Shown piece after piece: positions 44,052 to 57,037 of a stretch of DNA of 64,000 nucleotides. Origin of the DNA: Harmothoe impar (lineage: Eukaryota > Annelida > Polychaeta > Phyllodocida > Polynoidae); the NCBI GenBank assembly GCA_947462335.1, contig OX381708.1:38009377-38073376 (forward strand). The letters run 5' to 3'. The notes under the pieces were generated by a model. That model was not told the DNA's origin and searched no databases. It saw nothing but the letters and a program-made list of their open reading frames with translations. Position numbers and translations under genes: made by a program. Position 1 is the first letter of the stretch. Each line of letters starts with the position of its first letter.

Positions 44052-46167
44052 ATAACATTGTACATGTACCCGTGCACATACCGCTCAGAGACAATTGTGA
44101 AGGTTCCTTTCATTGGAAGTGAGTTTATGAAGTTGAAAAGGCCTGCCTGTAAAGGACGTAATAGGCCTACTAATCATTGCTTGTACCATCATCAGTAGCT
44201 TTAATGTAGCATCCGGAACTGCATACATACATAATAGTAATAGGTCTCTTATACAACAAGCATATGAGCCTTCATGTAGCCTCACTTTGTAATGTAACAT
44301 AACTTCCGAAACTTTCCATTAAATTATGTTTAAATGTTTAGATAGTCATGCCACGCCCTGAAGCCTGAGGCTTTATAGTATGTAATAGATATCACTGATT
44401 AGTCATCACAATATGCCCACCCTATTTTAATACCGGTTATACTTTGTATGATACTGTAATAATCATATGTTGAATCTGTGATAAAAATGTTATCTTTACA
44501 AATGTTTTGTGTTGTTTTTACGGTTTGCATAGGCTAATCATATTACAATTTACTGGAAATTGCATGGAAATCGAAGAGCAAAAGCTAGGGAGGGGGGGGG
44601 GGGGTGCAAACCATCGGTTTTGAAAATATACCAACCCCTCCCATTGTTCAATAATGGCCACTCCATTACAAAGGTCACTAAAACCTTAACCTGAAGTAGG
44701 CATATGCTTTTCCCCGATTTCCCTTCATTTCCATATAGGGTAGATTTACCTAAAGATAACCACGTACCATGAGATGACCCCCTCAATTTTGTAGCCATTC
44801 ATTCATGATAAGCTCTGTTTTTGTGTATCACAGTACACCTTAAGTGATACTCTTTCCAGAAAAGGACAAATAAGTACAATACCATACACGAATAACTACA
44901 TAATTAATGTGGACATCTCATGGTACATGGTTACCGTTAGGTCAGTCTACCCTACATTGGCGGTGGATGTCTCATTCCCCACTGGAGGCAGTAGATCAAC
45001 ATTCATGATGGCGTGGGTCAGAGGACCCAGGTATGCTGGTGATGTCATCACACTGCTATGACGATGATTATAATGAGATGGAAATTGATATCTTATTAAA
45101 TTGAACCAAGATACTAGGGCAATTATATCCGATTTAGAAATGGTTTCAATGAAAACCATAAGGTGTTATTCCAAATTTTCGTACCAAAGCTCGAATCCTC
45201 CAAAGAGGACTATTGTTTTTCACATAAAAAATCGCCCTGATTCATTTTTGGTAGAAAACTACACCATTTGTTTCACTGGACGACCAGAAGCCTTTTTTTC
45301 CCTTCTATGTAACCTCATAGCAGTGTTTTAACAATCTGTATGCTCCTTCCGTTAAAAGAATAGCGACCGATCAACCGTGTAGTAAAAAGGACGAATTTTA
45401 CAATTTGATGTGAGGATGATAATTGATATGGGTTGTACAGAGTTGAGAACGTTAAAACTTGGCCTATCTATTTAGCTGCATGAGGCAGGCTGTCAACAAT
45501 ATGATTATGTGCAGATGAGAATGAGTGAAAAAAAGGATTTCAAAAAGTGTGGGGGGGGGGGGGGAGAGGAGGGGATTATGAATTTCATTTTTGAAGGTAT
45601 AGCAGTACAATGGAATAACATTAGCAAATAACAATGGAATCAAGTAGGGTAAGCCCCGGTAATCATGGCTTTTCTTCTACCTTTAATTGATTCTTATTGA
45701 GGATACCTCACTTCTCTAGAGAATTGTAAATTCTCTCGTAAACAATCCTTTCCATAATGATAATGAGATATGTTTTTATAGTAACTATTATCCACATATC
45801 TCTGAATATATGGACACACAGTAGCAAACCGTTTAAATAAAATATGATCCCATCTGATGCTTATTGTTTGATGCATAATATTGTACAATGTACCATGAAC
45901 ACCCCATATAATGTCCATTGTCTCTTTTATTTTGACCATGCCATAGCAGCAAGCTAAATAGGGTAGAGTTGCGATTGCTTCTAATTACAGGAAAAACAAA
46001 CCATTGTATGATAATGAGAAATATGTGTACCTAAATCGTATAGATATTGCCTTAATACATTATAGTGTGTATCCGAACCGTGAGGGCTGGAGTGTACTAG
46101 TGAAGTGCAATCAGGTGAAATGAATATATATAGTTATACAATAAAGAGCAATGGTGTAATCATGGAG
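44052..46167. other. No gene recognised
   Basis: Non-coding. G tracts lie at 44590-44605 and 45551-45565. 44960-45020 resembles 53748-53815 (CCCACTGGAGGCAGTAGATCAACATTCATG..GGGTCAGAGGACC), a short dispersed repeat. No exon with convincing splice sites was found. Confidence 0.4.
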
Positions 46168-46379
46168 GTGACTATACATGGGTAAAATTGGACACGTGCG
46201 ACACAGCAACACGGGGGGTTGTAAAGATCGACACGTGCGACACGGGGGGTTTAAAAATCGACGGACACAGTCAAATAGACCATAATGCACTAGATAAAAA
46301 TCGACACGGCGACACGGCCCTCTTGCTAAAAATCGACACGGCGACACGGTCAAAATTCTTGGCACCCATGTATAGTCAC
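46168..46379. mobile_element. MITE with GTGACTATACATGGGT ends and CGACACGG repeats, about 212 bp
   Basis: GTGACTATACATGGGT at the left is mirrored by ACCCATGTATAGTCAC at the right. The interior repeats AAAATCGACACGGCGACACGG-type words four to five times. The array at 50691-50870 carries the same words in the other orientation. Confidence 0.7.
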
Positions 46380-46479
46380 ATGGAGCCCTTGCCCAAACAC
46401 ATGTACCATATAACCTTGCGACCACCCTTAAAATAACCTCAGCTGTTAATTAGGGTGTAAAGCAACCCAACAACCAACC

Positions 46480-46665
46480 AACTATAACCTTGCGTACAAG
46501 CCGCGGCCACTGGCCAGTAGGGTACGCAAGTTAGATATCAGTGTGGCTGATAGGATCAGGGTGCAGCTGCGGTTTATATTATTTGTCAAATTTAGGGGTG
46601 CGGCTGATAGACGAGTATTTAGGGCTTTAATATACATGTACATGTACCCGAGGTTCTATGGTGGC
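46480..46665. mobile_element. Diverged TACCGTA family B sequence
   Basis: CTTGCGTACAAGCCGCGG near the left and GGGGTGCGGCTGATA...CCCGAGGTTCTATGGT towards the right match degenerate family B words in reverse orientation. The ends are eroded. Confidence 0.5.
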
Positions 46666-47527
46666 CTTGTTGACACCCAAATAGCTTGAATTATGGTAGG
46701 GTGCTGAGAGGAATGGACAGTCCTAGCTAGCACCTTACATAAAAATAACTAGTAATTTCATGATATCATTTTTTGTTCCCAAGATGTCACATATGCAAGA
46801 AGTTTTTACATGTCCCTTTGCATGGGTTCTTGATGTAACAATATTTGTGTGTATTTTATATAAACATATTTATATAAAAGAGACATATTTATCAGTGATA
46901 CCTTTGGACTTAACAATAATGGCATATATATGACTAGCTATAAAAGATGTCTAAAACATTTAAATGTAGACACGTCAAAAAGATGTGATATGGAGATATC
47001 TACAAGGCATCTTCCAGGGATGACATTTATACCAGTTTTGAGTATACCCCCGCTCAGAATCAGATAAGATAATTAGGATACCTCTGAGAGAAATCGTAGA
47101 CATCATAAAGTTATGTCCATTTTATGTCAATGTATGACATGTTCATAGGCACTCTGCATAGGAAACAAACACCTGCTCTGTGAAAGACACTTTGCAGGCA
47201 TTTTCCATTCCTTACAGACACATTTATCCTAGCCAGGAGGCCCAGATGTGATATCAGCCCAAAGCCAGAATTTCTTATACAATTTCAAAGGACACAGAAA
47301 ACGTGTCCACCCATGTGCCTTGGTTATCCAACTTTATTTCAACAAGTCACTGTAACACAAGTGACACCTTATATATCACAGAAGAAATTTAGTCCAACCT
47401 TGTCCTTCATTGCATCTTATACAATTAATTTGATCCAACTTTTCAATGAAGAATGAATGAATGCTGATCAAAATGTTATCACATTGCAAAATGAGACCCC
47501 TAGTGTTGGAGTTCAGGACTATAATAG
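46666..47527. other. No gene recognised
   Basis: AT-rich non-coding DNA without repeats that I could place. Confidence 0.4.
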
Positions 47528-47624
47528 GTCATATTCTGACAAGATTGTGACGTCAAAGTAATAGGACTATGGATTTATTCCAATATAACATATTTATGAC
47601 ATCACAATCTTGTCAGAATATGAC
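47528..47624. repeat. Inverted repeat, 28-bp arms
   Basis: GTCATATTCTGACAAGATTGTGACGTCA (47528-47555) is mirrored at 47597-47624 with one mismatch; the loop is 41 bp. Confidence 0.9.
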
Positions 47625-49082
47625 ATCTATAAGTCAACATTACTAGATCCTATCATAGTTCTGAGCACAAGTACAAGCATTTATTTCTTGTATGAGCAGT
47701 GAGGACTAAATATAATACATGTATATAATTGCAGTATGGAGGATTAGTAGAAAGTTCTATCAAATGTATTTGGGGCTCTGCCCCCAACACCCCTTTCCCC
47801 ATCTTTTTGCTGTTCACCCTTGCCCTCTATACAATACACAGGCTTGTTATCCGTAACCATGAAGTAGAAGGGGGGGGGGGATTCGCAAGGGTGGGGGGAG
47901 AGCTCAAGGCAAGAATTTTGGGTGAGATAATTCCTGGGGAGATTCCAGAGGAGAGAATGCCATGGCTGACTTAAGGTATGAGATGGCTGACTTAAGATGA
48001 ATTTGTCGCTGACTTAAGGTGAAATGGGTACCTCTTATGAAACCAGTCTTAAAGGTAATTTAGGAAATTAATTTTGCCCAACTAGGTCATGATTTATGTA
48101 ATTAAGACATAGCTCCAGATCACTTCACCAATGAACATAATGTATTACAAGGACAGTCTCTGTTTGTCAAAACAGCTCAAACAGGGGTACTGCTGACTGA
48201 TTTTACAGTATGAAAAGGGAGAATGATATGAATGCAAAGTTCAGTATATACTTCTAAACAATTCAATTTTTAATTCAGTGGGAGTTTATTGTTACAAGAT
48301 TCATAGTAAACCGGTAATTCCATGTCAAATGTGGTTGACTCAAGGTATGAGTTAGACTTAATGTGAACCTACCCTATGGCCTGGAAGACCGTGTTGTTAC
48401 AACATCAGCAATTTTCTGATATGCGGAGTTAATAAAGAGACAAATAAGTCTCTTATAATGTATATGGTAAGAAAATGTACATTTAGGTGTATGTTCCTGC
48501 TATGTATACCTTTAATACATAACTTTTTAGAGGATCATTATTGGCTTTGGGACCTTGTTCCCAAAGCCATTGACACCACACACAGAGAGTTGGAAAAAGT
48601 AGCAAGAAAAGACTAGCATAGGTCCCCTTATTCATTGTTAAATTAAGCCCTAGCTGGCCCTTAAACATTGCCTAGGACTGGTATCCCCATGTGTCCTTGC
48701 AGGTGTGTGCAAGACTAATTTAACCTAGATCTGGTTTTCAGTTACTGCATGTAGTACCAGTGTACCTTATGGTAAGGCCTAGACATCTTGTGAACAGCCA
48801 TATTTTGAGTTCTCTAATGTGGCTGTCAATGGCAAGGATAGGTACCAGCCTAATAACTATTGACTCCTATGTCAAGCCAAGCTGTCAATGTCAATGCCAA
48901 TTCCCATACTATGCACATACAGGACCTGTACTAGAAGTTGAGTGGTCCAGGGTGGCTCTTGAAATCGCTCAAGCCCGCCCAAAGACAAACTGTGAAGTCC
49001 AACATAATTACCCCTCCCCACCCCACACACACATGCAAGAAACCACATGCAACAACCCTAAAATAATATGTTGCCAACACAA
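47625..49082. other. No gene recognised
   Basis: Non-coding. One G tract (47869-47881). Words such as CTGACTTAAGGT(A/G) recur at 47965-48020. The 61-codon minus frame at 48483-48668 has no splice support. Confidence 0.4.
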
Positions 49083-49345
49083 GTCCTCCTTATGCCCCCT
49101 CCTTCTCCTCCCTGTGCCCCCTCCTCCTCCTCCCTCTGCCCTCTCCTCCTCCTGCTCCCTCTGCCCTCTCCTCCCTCTGCCCTCTCCTCCTTCCTCTGCC
49201 CTCTGCTACTACCCCATCTTTCCCCTCCTCCCCCTTCTACCCCATTTTCCTCCTTCCTGTTACCTACTCCCCCTCTGCCCCCTCCTCCTCCCTCTGCCCT
49301 CCCTTCTCCCTCTGCACCCTCCTCCTCCCTCTGCCCCTCCCTCTG
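49083..49345. repeat. Polypyrimidine (CT-rich) microsatellite, about 260 bp
   Basis: Almost uninterrupted C/T on the plus strand, with CTCCTCCTCCCTCTGCCC-type units. Two overlapping open frames across it read as Pro/Ser/Leu-rich text and are artefacts of composition. Confidence 0.9.
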
Positions 49346-49349
49346 GCTG

Positions 49350-49755
49350 CCAAGATGGCTGTCGAAAACTCAAGATTGTCTGATTTCCTTGTGTGAAAAA
49401 TGGATAATAGGGTTTTCTAGGATGTAGAATCCATTTTCAGGCTTAGATTTTCAGTCCGGGAAATTTCCAAGATGGCTGCCAAGATGGCCACCAAAAACTC
49501 AAAATTGTCTGATTTCCTTGTGTGATACATGGATAGTCGGGTTTTCTGTGATGCAGAATCCATTTTCATGCTCAGATTTTCAATCCGGGAAATTTCCAAG
49601 ATGGTTGCCAAGATGGTTGCCAAAAACTCAAGATTGTCTGATTTCCTTGTGTGATACATGGATAACAGGGTTTTCTAGGATGTAGAATCCATTTTCAGGC
49701 TTAGATTTTCAATCCGGGAAATTTCCAAGATGCCTGCCAAGATGGCCTCCAAAAA
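49350..49755. repeat. Tandem repeat, period about 130 bp, about 3 copies
   Basis: The core CAAGATGGCTGCCAAGATGGCCACCAAAAACTCAA..TTGTCTGATTTCCTTGTGTGATACATGGATA recurs. GGATAATAGGGTTTTC-type words lie at about 49400, 49529 and 49658. It directly follows the CT tract. Confidence 0.85.
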
Positions 49756-50019
49756 CTATACCAGCAGCAGTAAAACCAATAAAAATCAAAAAGATTTAGC
49801 TAAGTGCATGTTAGTTAACTGACCATGCAGTATTGCTGCAAACCATCACATATGAATTGCATTAGAACCCTAGACACACCAAAAAGCATAAATCTATGCC
49901 CCTTCGTTTTCTCACCTGTAGTTCATAACAATCCTATAAAAACCCAAAGCCGCTACGGCTTTGCCGTAAAATCCTTGAATTTGTCCCCTTGTGTTAGACT
50001 TGTTTCTCCTCAAATTTGC

Positions 50020-50190
50020 GGACGTCCCCAAATTTGAGGACGTCCGTAAATATACTCTCCATATATTCATGGAGCTCTGCAAGTATATACGGATGTCCGC
50101 ATACGGAGGTCCGTATTTGTATGTATAAGTACCAAAAAGCGATTTTGATCATCATTTTTCGTTTTCTCCACAAATTTGTGGAGAAACAGC
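50020..50190. repeat. Cluster of short palindromes
   Basis: TTTCTCCACAAATTTGTGGAGAAA (50163-50186) is a perfect 24-bp palindrome. Upstream, AAATTTGCGGACGTCCCCAAATTTGAGGACGTCCG and ATACGGATGTCCGCATACGGAGGTCCGTAT are repeated and partly mirrored. Confidence 0.7.
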
Positions 50191-50690
50191 ACTGGCATCC
50201 TGTTATGTCGCACTCCTTGTTTTACACCGACCAGATTTACTGTGGAACTCAAAAAGTAAATCTGCAGAAAATCACGATATCCGAAAATTAGAGTACAATA
50301 AATACATCTCAACCTTTCGTAAGATATCCATTTCATGCCAGCTGATGATATGGATAGACCGACATCGTCTTCATAAATCCAAAAAATGAGATTTATATGC
50401 TAATTTACAAGGGAAAAAGGACACGCTGTAGGTCAATCGGGGAAAATATTATTATCTGATGTGGAAAAGTTCTCCCTTGCTTTAAATGAAGGTCGAATAG
50501 AAACTGATTAAGCTCCCACTATTGACATTTATGTGAATAACATGATTTAGTCCTTCAATTTATGGTTAAGTTCTAACTGTCAATAAGAGAAAAACATGAC
50601 ATGGCATTTATGTTTTTTGGTGAGCAGCATCATTAAAAATTAGCCGGGGAGAGGTTATATGTATCATAATTGGGGGTCTGGATGGGGGGT

Positions 50691-50870
50691 CCCCATTTCC
50701 CATGTCGATTTTAAGAAATGACCATGTCGCCCTGTCGATTTTAAGAAATGATCATGTCACCCTGTCGATTTTAAGAAATGGTCATGTCCCATGTCACTAT
50801 CTCTGATTTTCCTCATGTCCCATGTCACTAGGTCCAAAAACAGCCATGTCGCCGTGTCGAATTTAGTGGT
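50691..50870. repeat. Tandem ~35-bp repeat of ATGTCGCCCTGTCGATTTTAAGAA
   Basis: Three to four units of CATGTCGCCCTGTCGATTTTAAGAAATG are followed by CATGTCCCATGTCACTA repeats. Related by sequence to the interior of the 46168-46379 MITE. Confidence 0.7.
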
Positions 50871-51039
50871 CCACACCCATATAATTGTTCTTTGCTCATG
50901 TTTGGCCCTGTACCATGGGACGTTTGTGTGGGCCTAGAATACTGCTGGAAGTCCACAACGCCTATGGCATCACCTGTCCTCCTACGCACCAGTGAGGAGA
51001 ACATCACAAGGCCTATCTACACGTGTTCATCAGGCGCAC

Positions 51040-51285
51040 GTACACAAATGTATAGGGATAGGACACTCCCTGTAATTATCAGTGTGCGCTCGGCGGCGTA
51101 GGTGAGTCAGCGCCACGAGCAGCTCCTCACATATAGGAACCCGACCACGCACGCGTTCACATTATTGTGTTGCTCGGTGCTGCTCGGACCATAGAGAGTC
51201 TACACACACCAGGCCTATAGACTCCACACCTCACAGCACAGGGCAATTGATCACTCCATCTCACCGACATTCAAGGTAAATAAGT
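51040..51285 (+). other. Candidate untranslated first exon or promoter region of the opsin gene
   Basis: A locally GC-richer stretch contains donor-like sites at 51102 (GCGTAG|GTGAGT) and 51277 (TTCAAG|GTAAAT). It lies 8 kb upstream of the opsin start on the same strand. There is no direct evidence of linkage. Confidence 0.2.
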
Positions 51286-51607
51286 TTCTTCTTCATTAAG
51301 TTTCATCTGAAAACATGTGCTTTCAGGGTAGGCCTAATTCACCCACTTTTAAGCTTCATTGGTCCTTTCGGATTTGATTTTTATTAAGCTAGTGCAAGGC
51401 GCCGGGGCCTCTAAAGCAACCAAAGCAACCATTTAAGAGTAGGCTACCCGGGAACTTTACACTTCTTAACTATGTATAAAACGGGCGTTCGTGGGTTTTT
51501 GTGGCTGGAAAAATTGATGTGGACTAAAGTCAATATGGACTTAAAATGATTGCACCTTTCTTTGAGATAACGAAGCATCCCTCATGCTACAGATATTTGT
51601 AGTCCTC

Positions 51608-52034
51608 CGGGGGGGGGGGGGTACTCAGTATAGGAATGGGTACCAACTGCGGTAACCACCCTGAAGAGCTGTTGCTGTGCGCGCGTCAGAGCGAGAAAAA
51701 AGGGGGGCTGTTAATTATATAAAAGTTAAAAACTAGGGGCTGTCAATGAATGGAAAGTACAGAATCAGGGGCTGTGACACTTGAAATAAAAATAATGAAC
51801 CCTTAAATCCCATACATGACTTGAGTAGGCCCTAATCTATATAATTCCAAAATAACCTCACGTTGAATGGAAGAAGCCTCTTAACAGTGGGCTGTCATCT
51901 GATCTCTTAGAAAATAGGGGGCTGTAAAAATGATAACATTTTCAAGGGGCTGTCAAATGACCAAATAGGGGGGGGGGGCTGTAGTTTCGCAGTTGGTACC
52001 TACCATCAAAGAGTGACTACCCCCCCCCCCCCCG
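51608..52034. mobile_element. G-tract element with GTACTCA/GGTACCAACTGCG ends, 427 bp
   Basis: Left: G tract, GTACTCAGTATAGGAATGGGTACCAACTGCGG. Right: CGCAGTTGGTACCTACCATCAAAGAGTGACTAC plus C tract, its imperfect mirror. The interior repeats G3-7-CTGT words about six times. Confidence 0.75.
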
Positions 52035-52260
52035 GGGTAGTCCCTACCTTTCTACTAGATGGTGTCACTGTCTAACTACAATCCCATGTACAGTGGTGCC
52101 ACCCTAAGTGCATAGATGACCGGAGACTAAAAGTGTCATACCTTCGCAATTACATACACTATACATACACAATACAATGCCAGCAGGACTCAGTTACAAC
52201 CTGTGCCAGCAGTAGACCTACAGTTTAGTACAGACCGAACCATTGAGCACCACTCCTATT

Positions 52261-52562
52261 ACTCTCGTTCCCAAATCCTTCCGAAGGAAGGCTCTGGGGA
52301 CAGCCAAATGACCTTGAACTCTGGATTCTGCTGGGTCTGGGCAACCCCTGCTGGTAGGCTGGAACCAGCGAACAGGAACAGGAAATGGAACCAGAATGTA
52401 TGATGGTAGTTTTAGGTAGATTTACCATCAGCATTTCTGGTTCCATTTCCTGTTCCTGTTCGCTGGTTCCAAGCTACCAGCAGGGGTTGCCCAGACCCAG
52501 CAAAATCCCAACATTTGGCAGTTACCAGAGCCTTCCTTCGGAAGGATTTGGGAACGAGAGTA
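52261..52562. mobile_element. Foldback MITE, 302 bp, with 10-bp target duplication (MULE-like)
   Basis: The arms of about 140 bp (ACTCTCGTTCCCAAATCCTTCC... and its mirror ending GGAACGAGAGT) pair almost end to end around a roughly 45-bp centre (about 52398-52432). CACTCCTATT lies directly on both sides (52251-52260 and 52563-52572), a 10-bp target duplication. A 9-11 bp duplication is typical of Mutator-like elements. Confidence 0.85.
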
Positions 52563-52639
52563 CACTCCTATTTACAGGCCCACATGGTGTGGTGTGTCAG
52601 GTGCGTGTCCCCGGGGCCCAGGGATCGATTCCCCCGATA

Positions 52640-52833
52640 TACTGTAAACGTACTTTATTTTGCGCTGTACATATTTTCGCGATGTTCGCGATTTTTAAAA
52701 TTGCGAAAATATGTACATAGCGAATATTTATCCCCTATAGTCATACAACTACTGTACGGCAAAGTCTGTGAATTTAAATACACGTAAAAGTGCACTTTGT
52801 AGTCAATTCGCGAAAATATATACGTTTACAATA
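52640..52833. mobile_element. MITE with TACTGTAAACGTA ends, 194 bp
   Basis: TACTGTAAACGTACTTTATTTTGCG at the left is mirrored by TTCGCGAAAATATATACGTTTACAATA at the right. An internal hairpin (ACATATTTTCGCGATG...CGCGATT...GCGAAAATATGT) lies at about 52668-52718. Its ends resemble the TACCGTA families. Confidence 0.75.
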
Positions 52834-55800
52834 TGAACCCGTGACCTTAAAAGCACCCACAGTTAGTATTTATGGTTCCTTTGTGTTAAAGGGGCATTCT
52901 CGCCACTCGCACTTAACCATATAATCCCATATAGTAGACTAGAACAGTACTAGAACTGTGGGTGGCATATGCTTGGTGATTGTGCCACTTTAAAGGCGAA
53001 ACGCTTGCTGCCCCTCCAGTAACAGTCAGAATGCAGTCGGGACAGGTACTCAGCCCTATATATAGGGGCGCTAGGGGTTTAAAGGGACTCGCTACTTGTC
53101 CGAAGTTGTCGCAGGGTAACTGATGTTCTATTGACTTTTGCATATATAACTCAGGATTATGTTAGTTTGATCAAAAGAAATTGCCATGTCACGGTACTAA
53201 CTTTCATGATACAGCCATTTGAGCAAAGGAGTACCTTAACTATAGAAATGAATAGGAAAACAGCATTTTCACATTATCTGTCAATACTGTCATGGATAAT
53301 CCCCTTCTTCTATTGATATTGCAACCAAACCTTGGGAATGTATAATGGACATCTGTACAAACATTTTGGGACCAATAAAACAGGGGGTCACAGATAAAAT
53401 GAGAAAGGCATGAATTTTGGAAAAATATTTCTTTTGCCTTAAATGTAGAATCCTATGGGTTACCTAGCAGTGAATATATGTGAACAATGGAGGTATACTG
53501 TCAAAGTAGCAAATACAAATAGTTGATTTAGGGAAAGTGGTCTATGTAGGAAGATGAATACAGCTTAAAGAATACCTTTCATGAGCTTAGATTTTTGCCG
53601 CCAGGTGGCTTCTGTGTAGGAACCAGCAATTCCCTTTAAAGGCACAGATCTTGGCACCCCTCTCTTGGGCCAGTACATTGGCATTATTTACTAGTTAGAA
53701 TACTATAGATCTTAATATGTTCTATCATGGTTGGCTGTGCATGTCCCATTGAAAACAGTGGACCAACGTTCATGGTGTTGGTCAGAGGACCAACACCATG
53801 CTCTGACGTCATTAAGGTCATTAAGGCAGTTTTTTTTTATGTCATTTTAACATGTTACCATGTGATTCTCCTCTGCAGGTAGGTATATATGTTATTAATT
53901 AATTGATTAAACAATGATAGAACCATGTTTACACATGTCTTTGTCGTGTTGGATCCCCACTCCAAACCCATGTGTAAACACGTAGATCTAAACTATTCTC
54001 TGAGAGAAAATAAGAAAATAAATTATCTCTGTAAGTGTACGGAGCAAGAGTTTGAAGGTCCGAATTTAGTAGCCTACCATTTAGTCTCAATCTGCTTATT
54101 GTCCAAGGTGCCATCTGCGGACAATTACCATTGTCCAAGCCATATAACACTCCTATATCAGAGTAATAAACTCTAATATACCCGGCTATCAGAGATAGAA
54201 ACTCTGATATCGACATTTTAAAGTCTGATATCGAAGTTTTAAACGTTGATATCAGACTTTAAAACTTTAATATCGAGGGTGAACAAATGACTGGATCTTG
54301 TTACTTGGAACATGACCGTGCTCACTGGCACATCCACACCTGTGTTCTATGTCCAAGTTCCATGACGCATCTTGTCCACTAACAATAGTCCTACCATCTA
54401 AAAAAGTAGGTAGGCCTCCTTAATACATGATTAGCGATTTGCCTATTGCATTATATGCATTTGCTTGATAATATCATTTAAATAAAGGGAAGGATCACCT
54501 GTCCCATTACATGAAGTGAAATGACTTTGAATAAAGGTCTGTTTGCTTAATCTTCTATTGAAGCTACAAAAAGCTGCTTTTAATCTGATGAACCTCTTTC
54601 TGATGCTCTGGCATCAATCCTTTCTCTCTATTATAAAGACTAAAATTAAATATAATCATACCCATTTCCCAGGCAAGAACATCAATCTTGTTTATTTACT
54701 CGAAATAAGAAATCAAAACTTACTTAAGAAAAAGGTTTTCTAGAAAAAAGGTCCATTCCGTAAGAAAGATTTTCTTATTTTGAGAAATATGTCAGGAAAT
54801 ATCATCTTGATTCCAGTATAAAATACTTGATTTAAGAATTTCTTTCTTGTTTGTTTTTCTTGTTTGTTTTCTTAGTCTAAGTATATTAAACTCAACCATG
54901 CTGTCAAGTAAAAAATTGTTATCCTACGGACAAACTTGTTTTAAGTTTATTTTACTTAACACAAGAAATATTTTCTGAAAATGAGAAAATTATTTTTGGC
55001 TGTGTATATTTACATCGGCACAAGCCCGACCAAGAGTAGAAACATTTGTCATACAGTCACCCCTGTTTCCCTTCAACTATACTTGTACTTCTACTGGGAC
55101 TTATACTTCTAGACCTTACCAAATTAGTTCAAAATTGCACCCCCCCCCCCGTGATCAATATCTTTTAGACTTTAAAAAAAGTCGCACCATGATATCTCAG
55201 ACCTAAAGTAACTCCTATTAATACTGTACTTATTATTAAATATTTTTTGACCGAGAAATTAGACATTTTAGGTGTGGCTACTGACTGGATTGAAGCAGAA
55301 GATGACCAAAGCACTTCCATTTTTCTGATAACACAAAAAGAAAGAAAAAGTCCCCCCCCCCTCTTTGCATCTATATTCCCTTTATTTCTTCAATTTAGGC
55401 TTGCTGTTCGATTCAAATGTGTTGATAATTGAAAAAGTAAGAAAATCAAACCATAATCCGCTCAGCATAACCAAAATATAATCCTGTTTTTTTTTGAGAA
55501 TTTAGTCACCCCACTGGGCCTGAAAGCATGTAACCAACCTTCAACAACAATGCTCCGGGCTGCTCTACTCAGCCACATACTGCTCCCCCCCCCCCCCCCC
55601 ACCCTGTCTGTCAGCAGAATCCTGTAGTGTATACTCGCAGACGAGGCAGTCATGCTTATACCCGCGGGTAATTACATCACTGTGTAATTACCTACTATCC
55701 AGACCCTTGGCCGCACTCATTATCTGGAACCAGACCCTTCAGGTGTTTGTGGGTATTCATAAGGATATCAATTATTGTCACACAGAGATGCAGTCAACAG

Positions 55801-56035
55801 GAAGGCCTATCCAGCCATCCCTATAAGAAGTGACTGCAATTAAGAGAAGTTGCCAATTTCTTTGAAGATAAAATAGATTATATCAAAATCCTATGAATTT
55901 ATGAATGCTTTTGGTTGCTTTTCGGTTTGTGATCTCATCCAGTGTGTTGTTATATCATGTTAAAAAATTGAAGCAATCAGAGGATCCTCTCACCTGTTCC
56001 TAGACCATAACAATATAATACTTATGATTGGGTCA
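52834..56035. other. No gene recognised; small palindromes
   Basis: 53779-53804 is a hairpin (TGGTGTTGGTC-AGAG-GACCAACACCA). 54165-54275 holds repeated and mirrored CTGATATCGA..TTTTAAA words. 54700-55010 has Lys/Phe-like A/T-rich mirrored text (AAGAAATTCTTTCTTGTTTG... / CACAAGAAATATTTTCTGAAAATGAG) that may be an old element. C tracts lie at 55139-55150 and 55585-55600. No exon was supported. Confidence 0.4.
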
Positions 56036-56630
56036 TTAAGACAATAGAGTTGTCCAGTTGTTCTATTTATAGCTGATTGAGGATCAAACAAACGCAGTGC
56101 CCTGTGCTGGGTGCAGTCAGTAGGGTCAGTGCAGGTAAAATCAGCCAGTGCATAGGGATCGCTTCTAAACCATGGCAGAACTGGGGAGAATGTGGAGCTC
56201 TCATTCTGTGAAAGGGTTACAGGCACATCTTAAGGCACATGGTGTGACTGTGTCTTACTTACAAAGGCTCCCCTCATAGAGTTGTGTAAGGCTGCTGCAG
56301 CTATAGGACTGACTATAGACCCAGATGGGCTGACAGAAGATAGGGAGGAAGTTATCAAGGATAAGGTTACTGTAGACTGGGGTCAGTTAAACTAAAGGTG
56401 CATCCATGAGCAGGTGCTCTGTAGAACATGTATGCATACTGAGTATAGCTGTGTTTTCATCCCCATACACACCCTCAATTGGCACCAATCACCCATATAT
56501 AATAGCACTGACTGATCCCCACTGGCTGGTTTTACCTGGACTGACCCTGTTGCCTGCTCCCAGCACAGGGCAGTGGATTTGTTTGATCCCCAATCACCCA
56601 TAAATAGAACCGACTGGTTACCCTTATTGG
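56036..56630. repeat. Imperfect inverted repeat, about 125-bp arms, 340-bp loop
   Basis: 56038-56165 (GTTCTATTTATAGCTGATTGAGGATCAAACAAA..GCCCTGTGCTGGG) is mirrored at about 56505-56628 with roughly 80-85% identity. Open frames across the arms mirror each other and are not genes. Confidence 0.75.
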
Positions 56631-57037
56631 TTTACTCTATACTAGTATATTGGGTGATCATGTTGAGAGGGTCTGTCAATCATGGCCCAGCCTGTCCAGT
56701 ACTTCAAATGCCCTCCAAACCCCTTACATAACTACCTCCCACATACCCCACTCACCTAGCAGACCCTGTCACTCTCCTCCACACTGGGACTCCAAAGCTG
56801 GATAACAATTATATAGGAAATGTACTAGGGGAACTGGGTGGATGTTATTTATACCTATTTGAAGATTGTCTGGATTCTATGATAGATAGAAAGAAAATTC
56901 CAAAAGATTTACTTTACATCTCTCATATTCTACATCATAGAAGAAATAGAATTGATCATTTGATATGTTCTGACTACAACTTGGTCTAAAGTTACTGTAC
57001 TACCTGGGCCGCCTACAATCTTATGTACAATTAACCA

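Noticed and set aside
48760..49383. 207-codon plus-strand ORF
   Set aside because: Its length comes from the stop-free CT tract; upstream part has no recognisable domain.
49068..49427. Proline-rich ORFs over the CT tract
   Set aside because: Low-complexity artefact; both overlapping frames read similarly.
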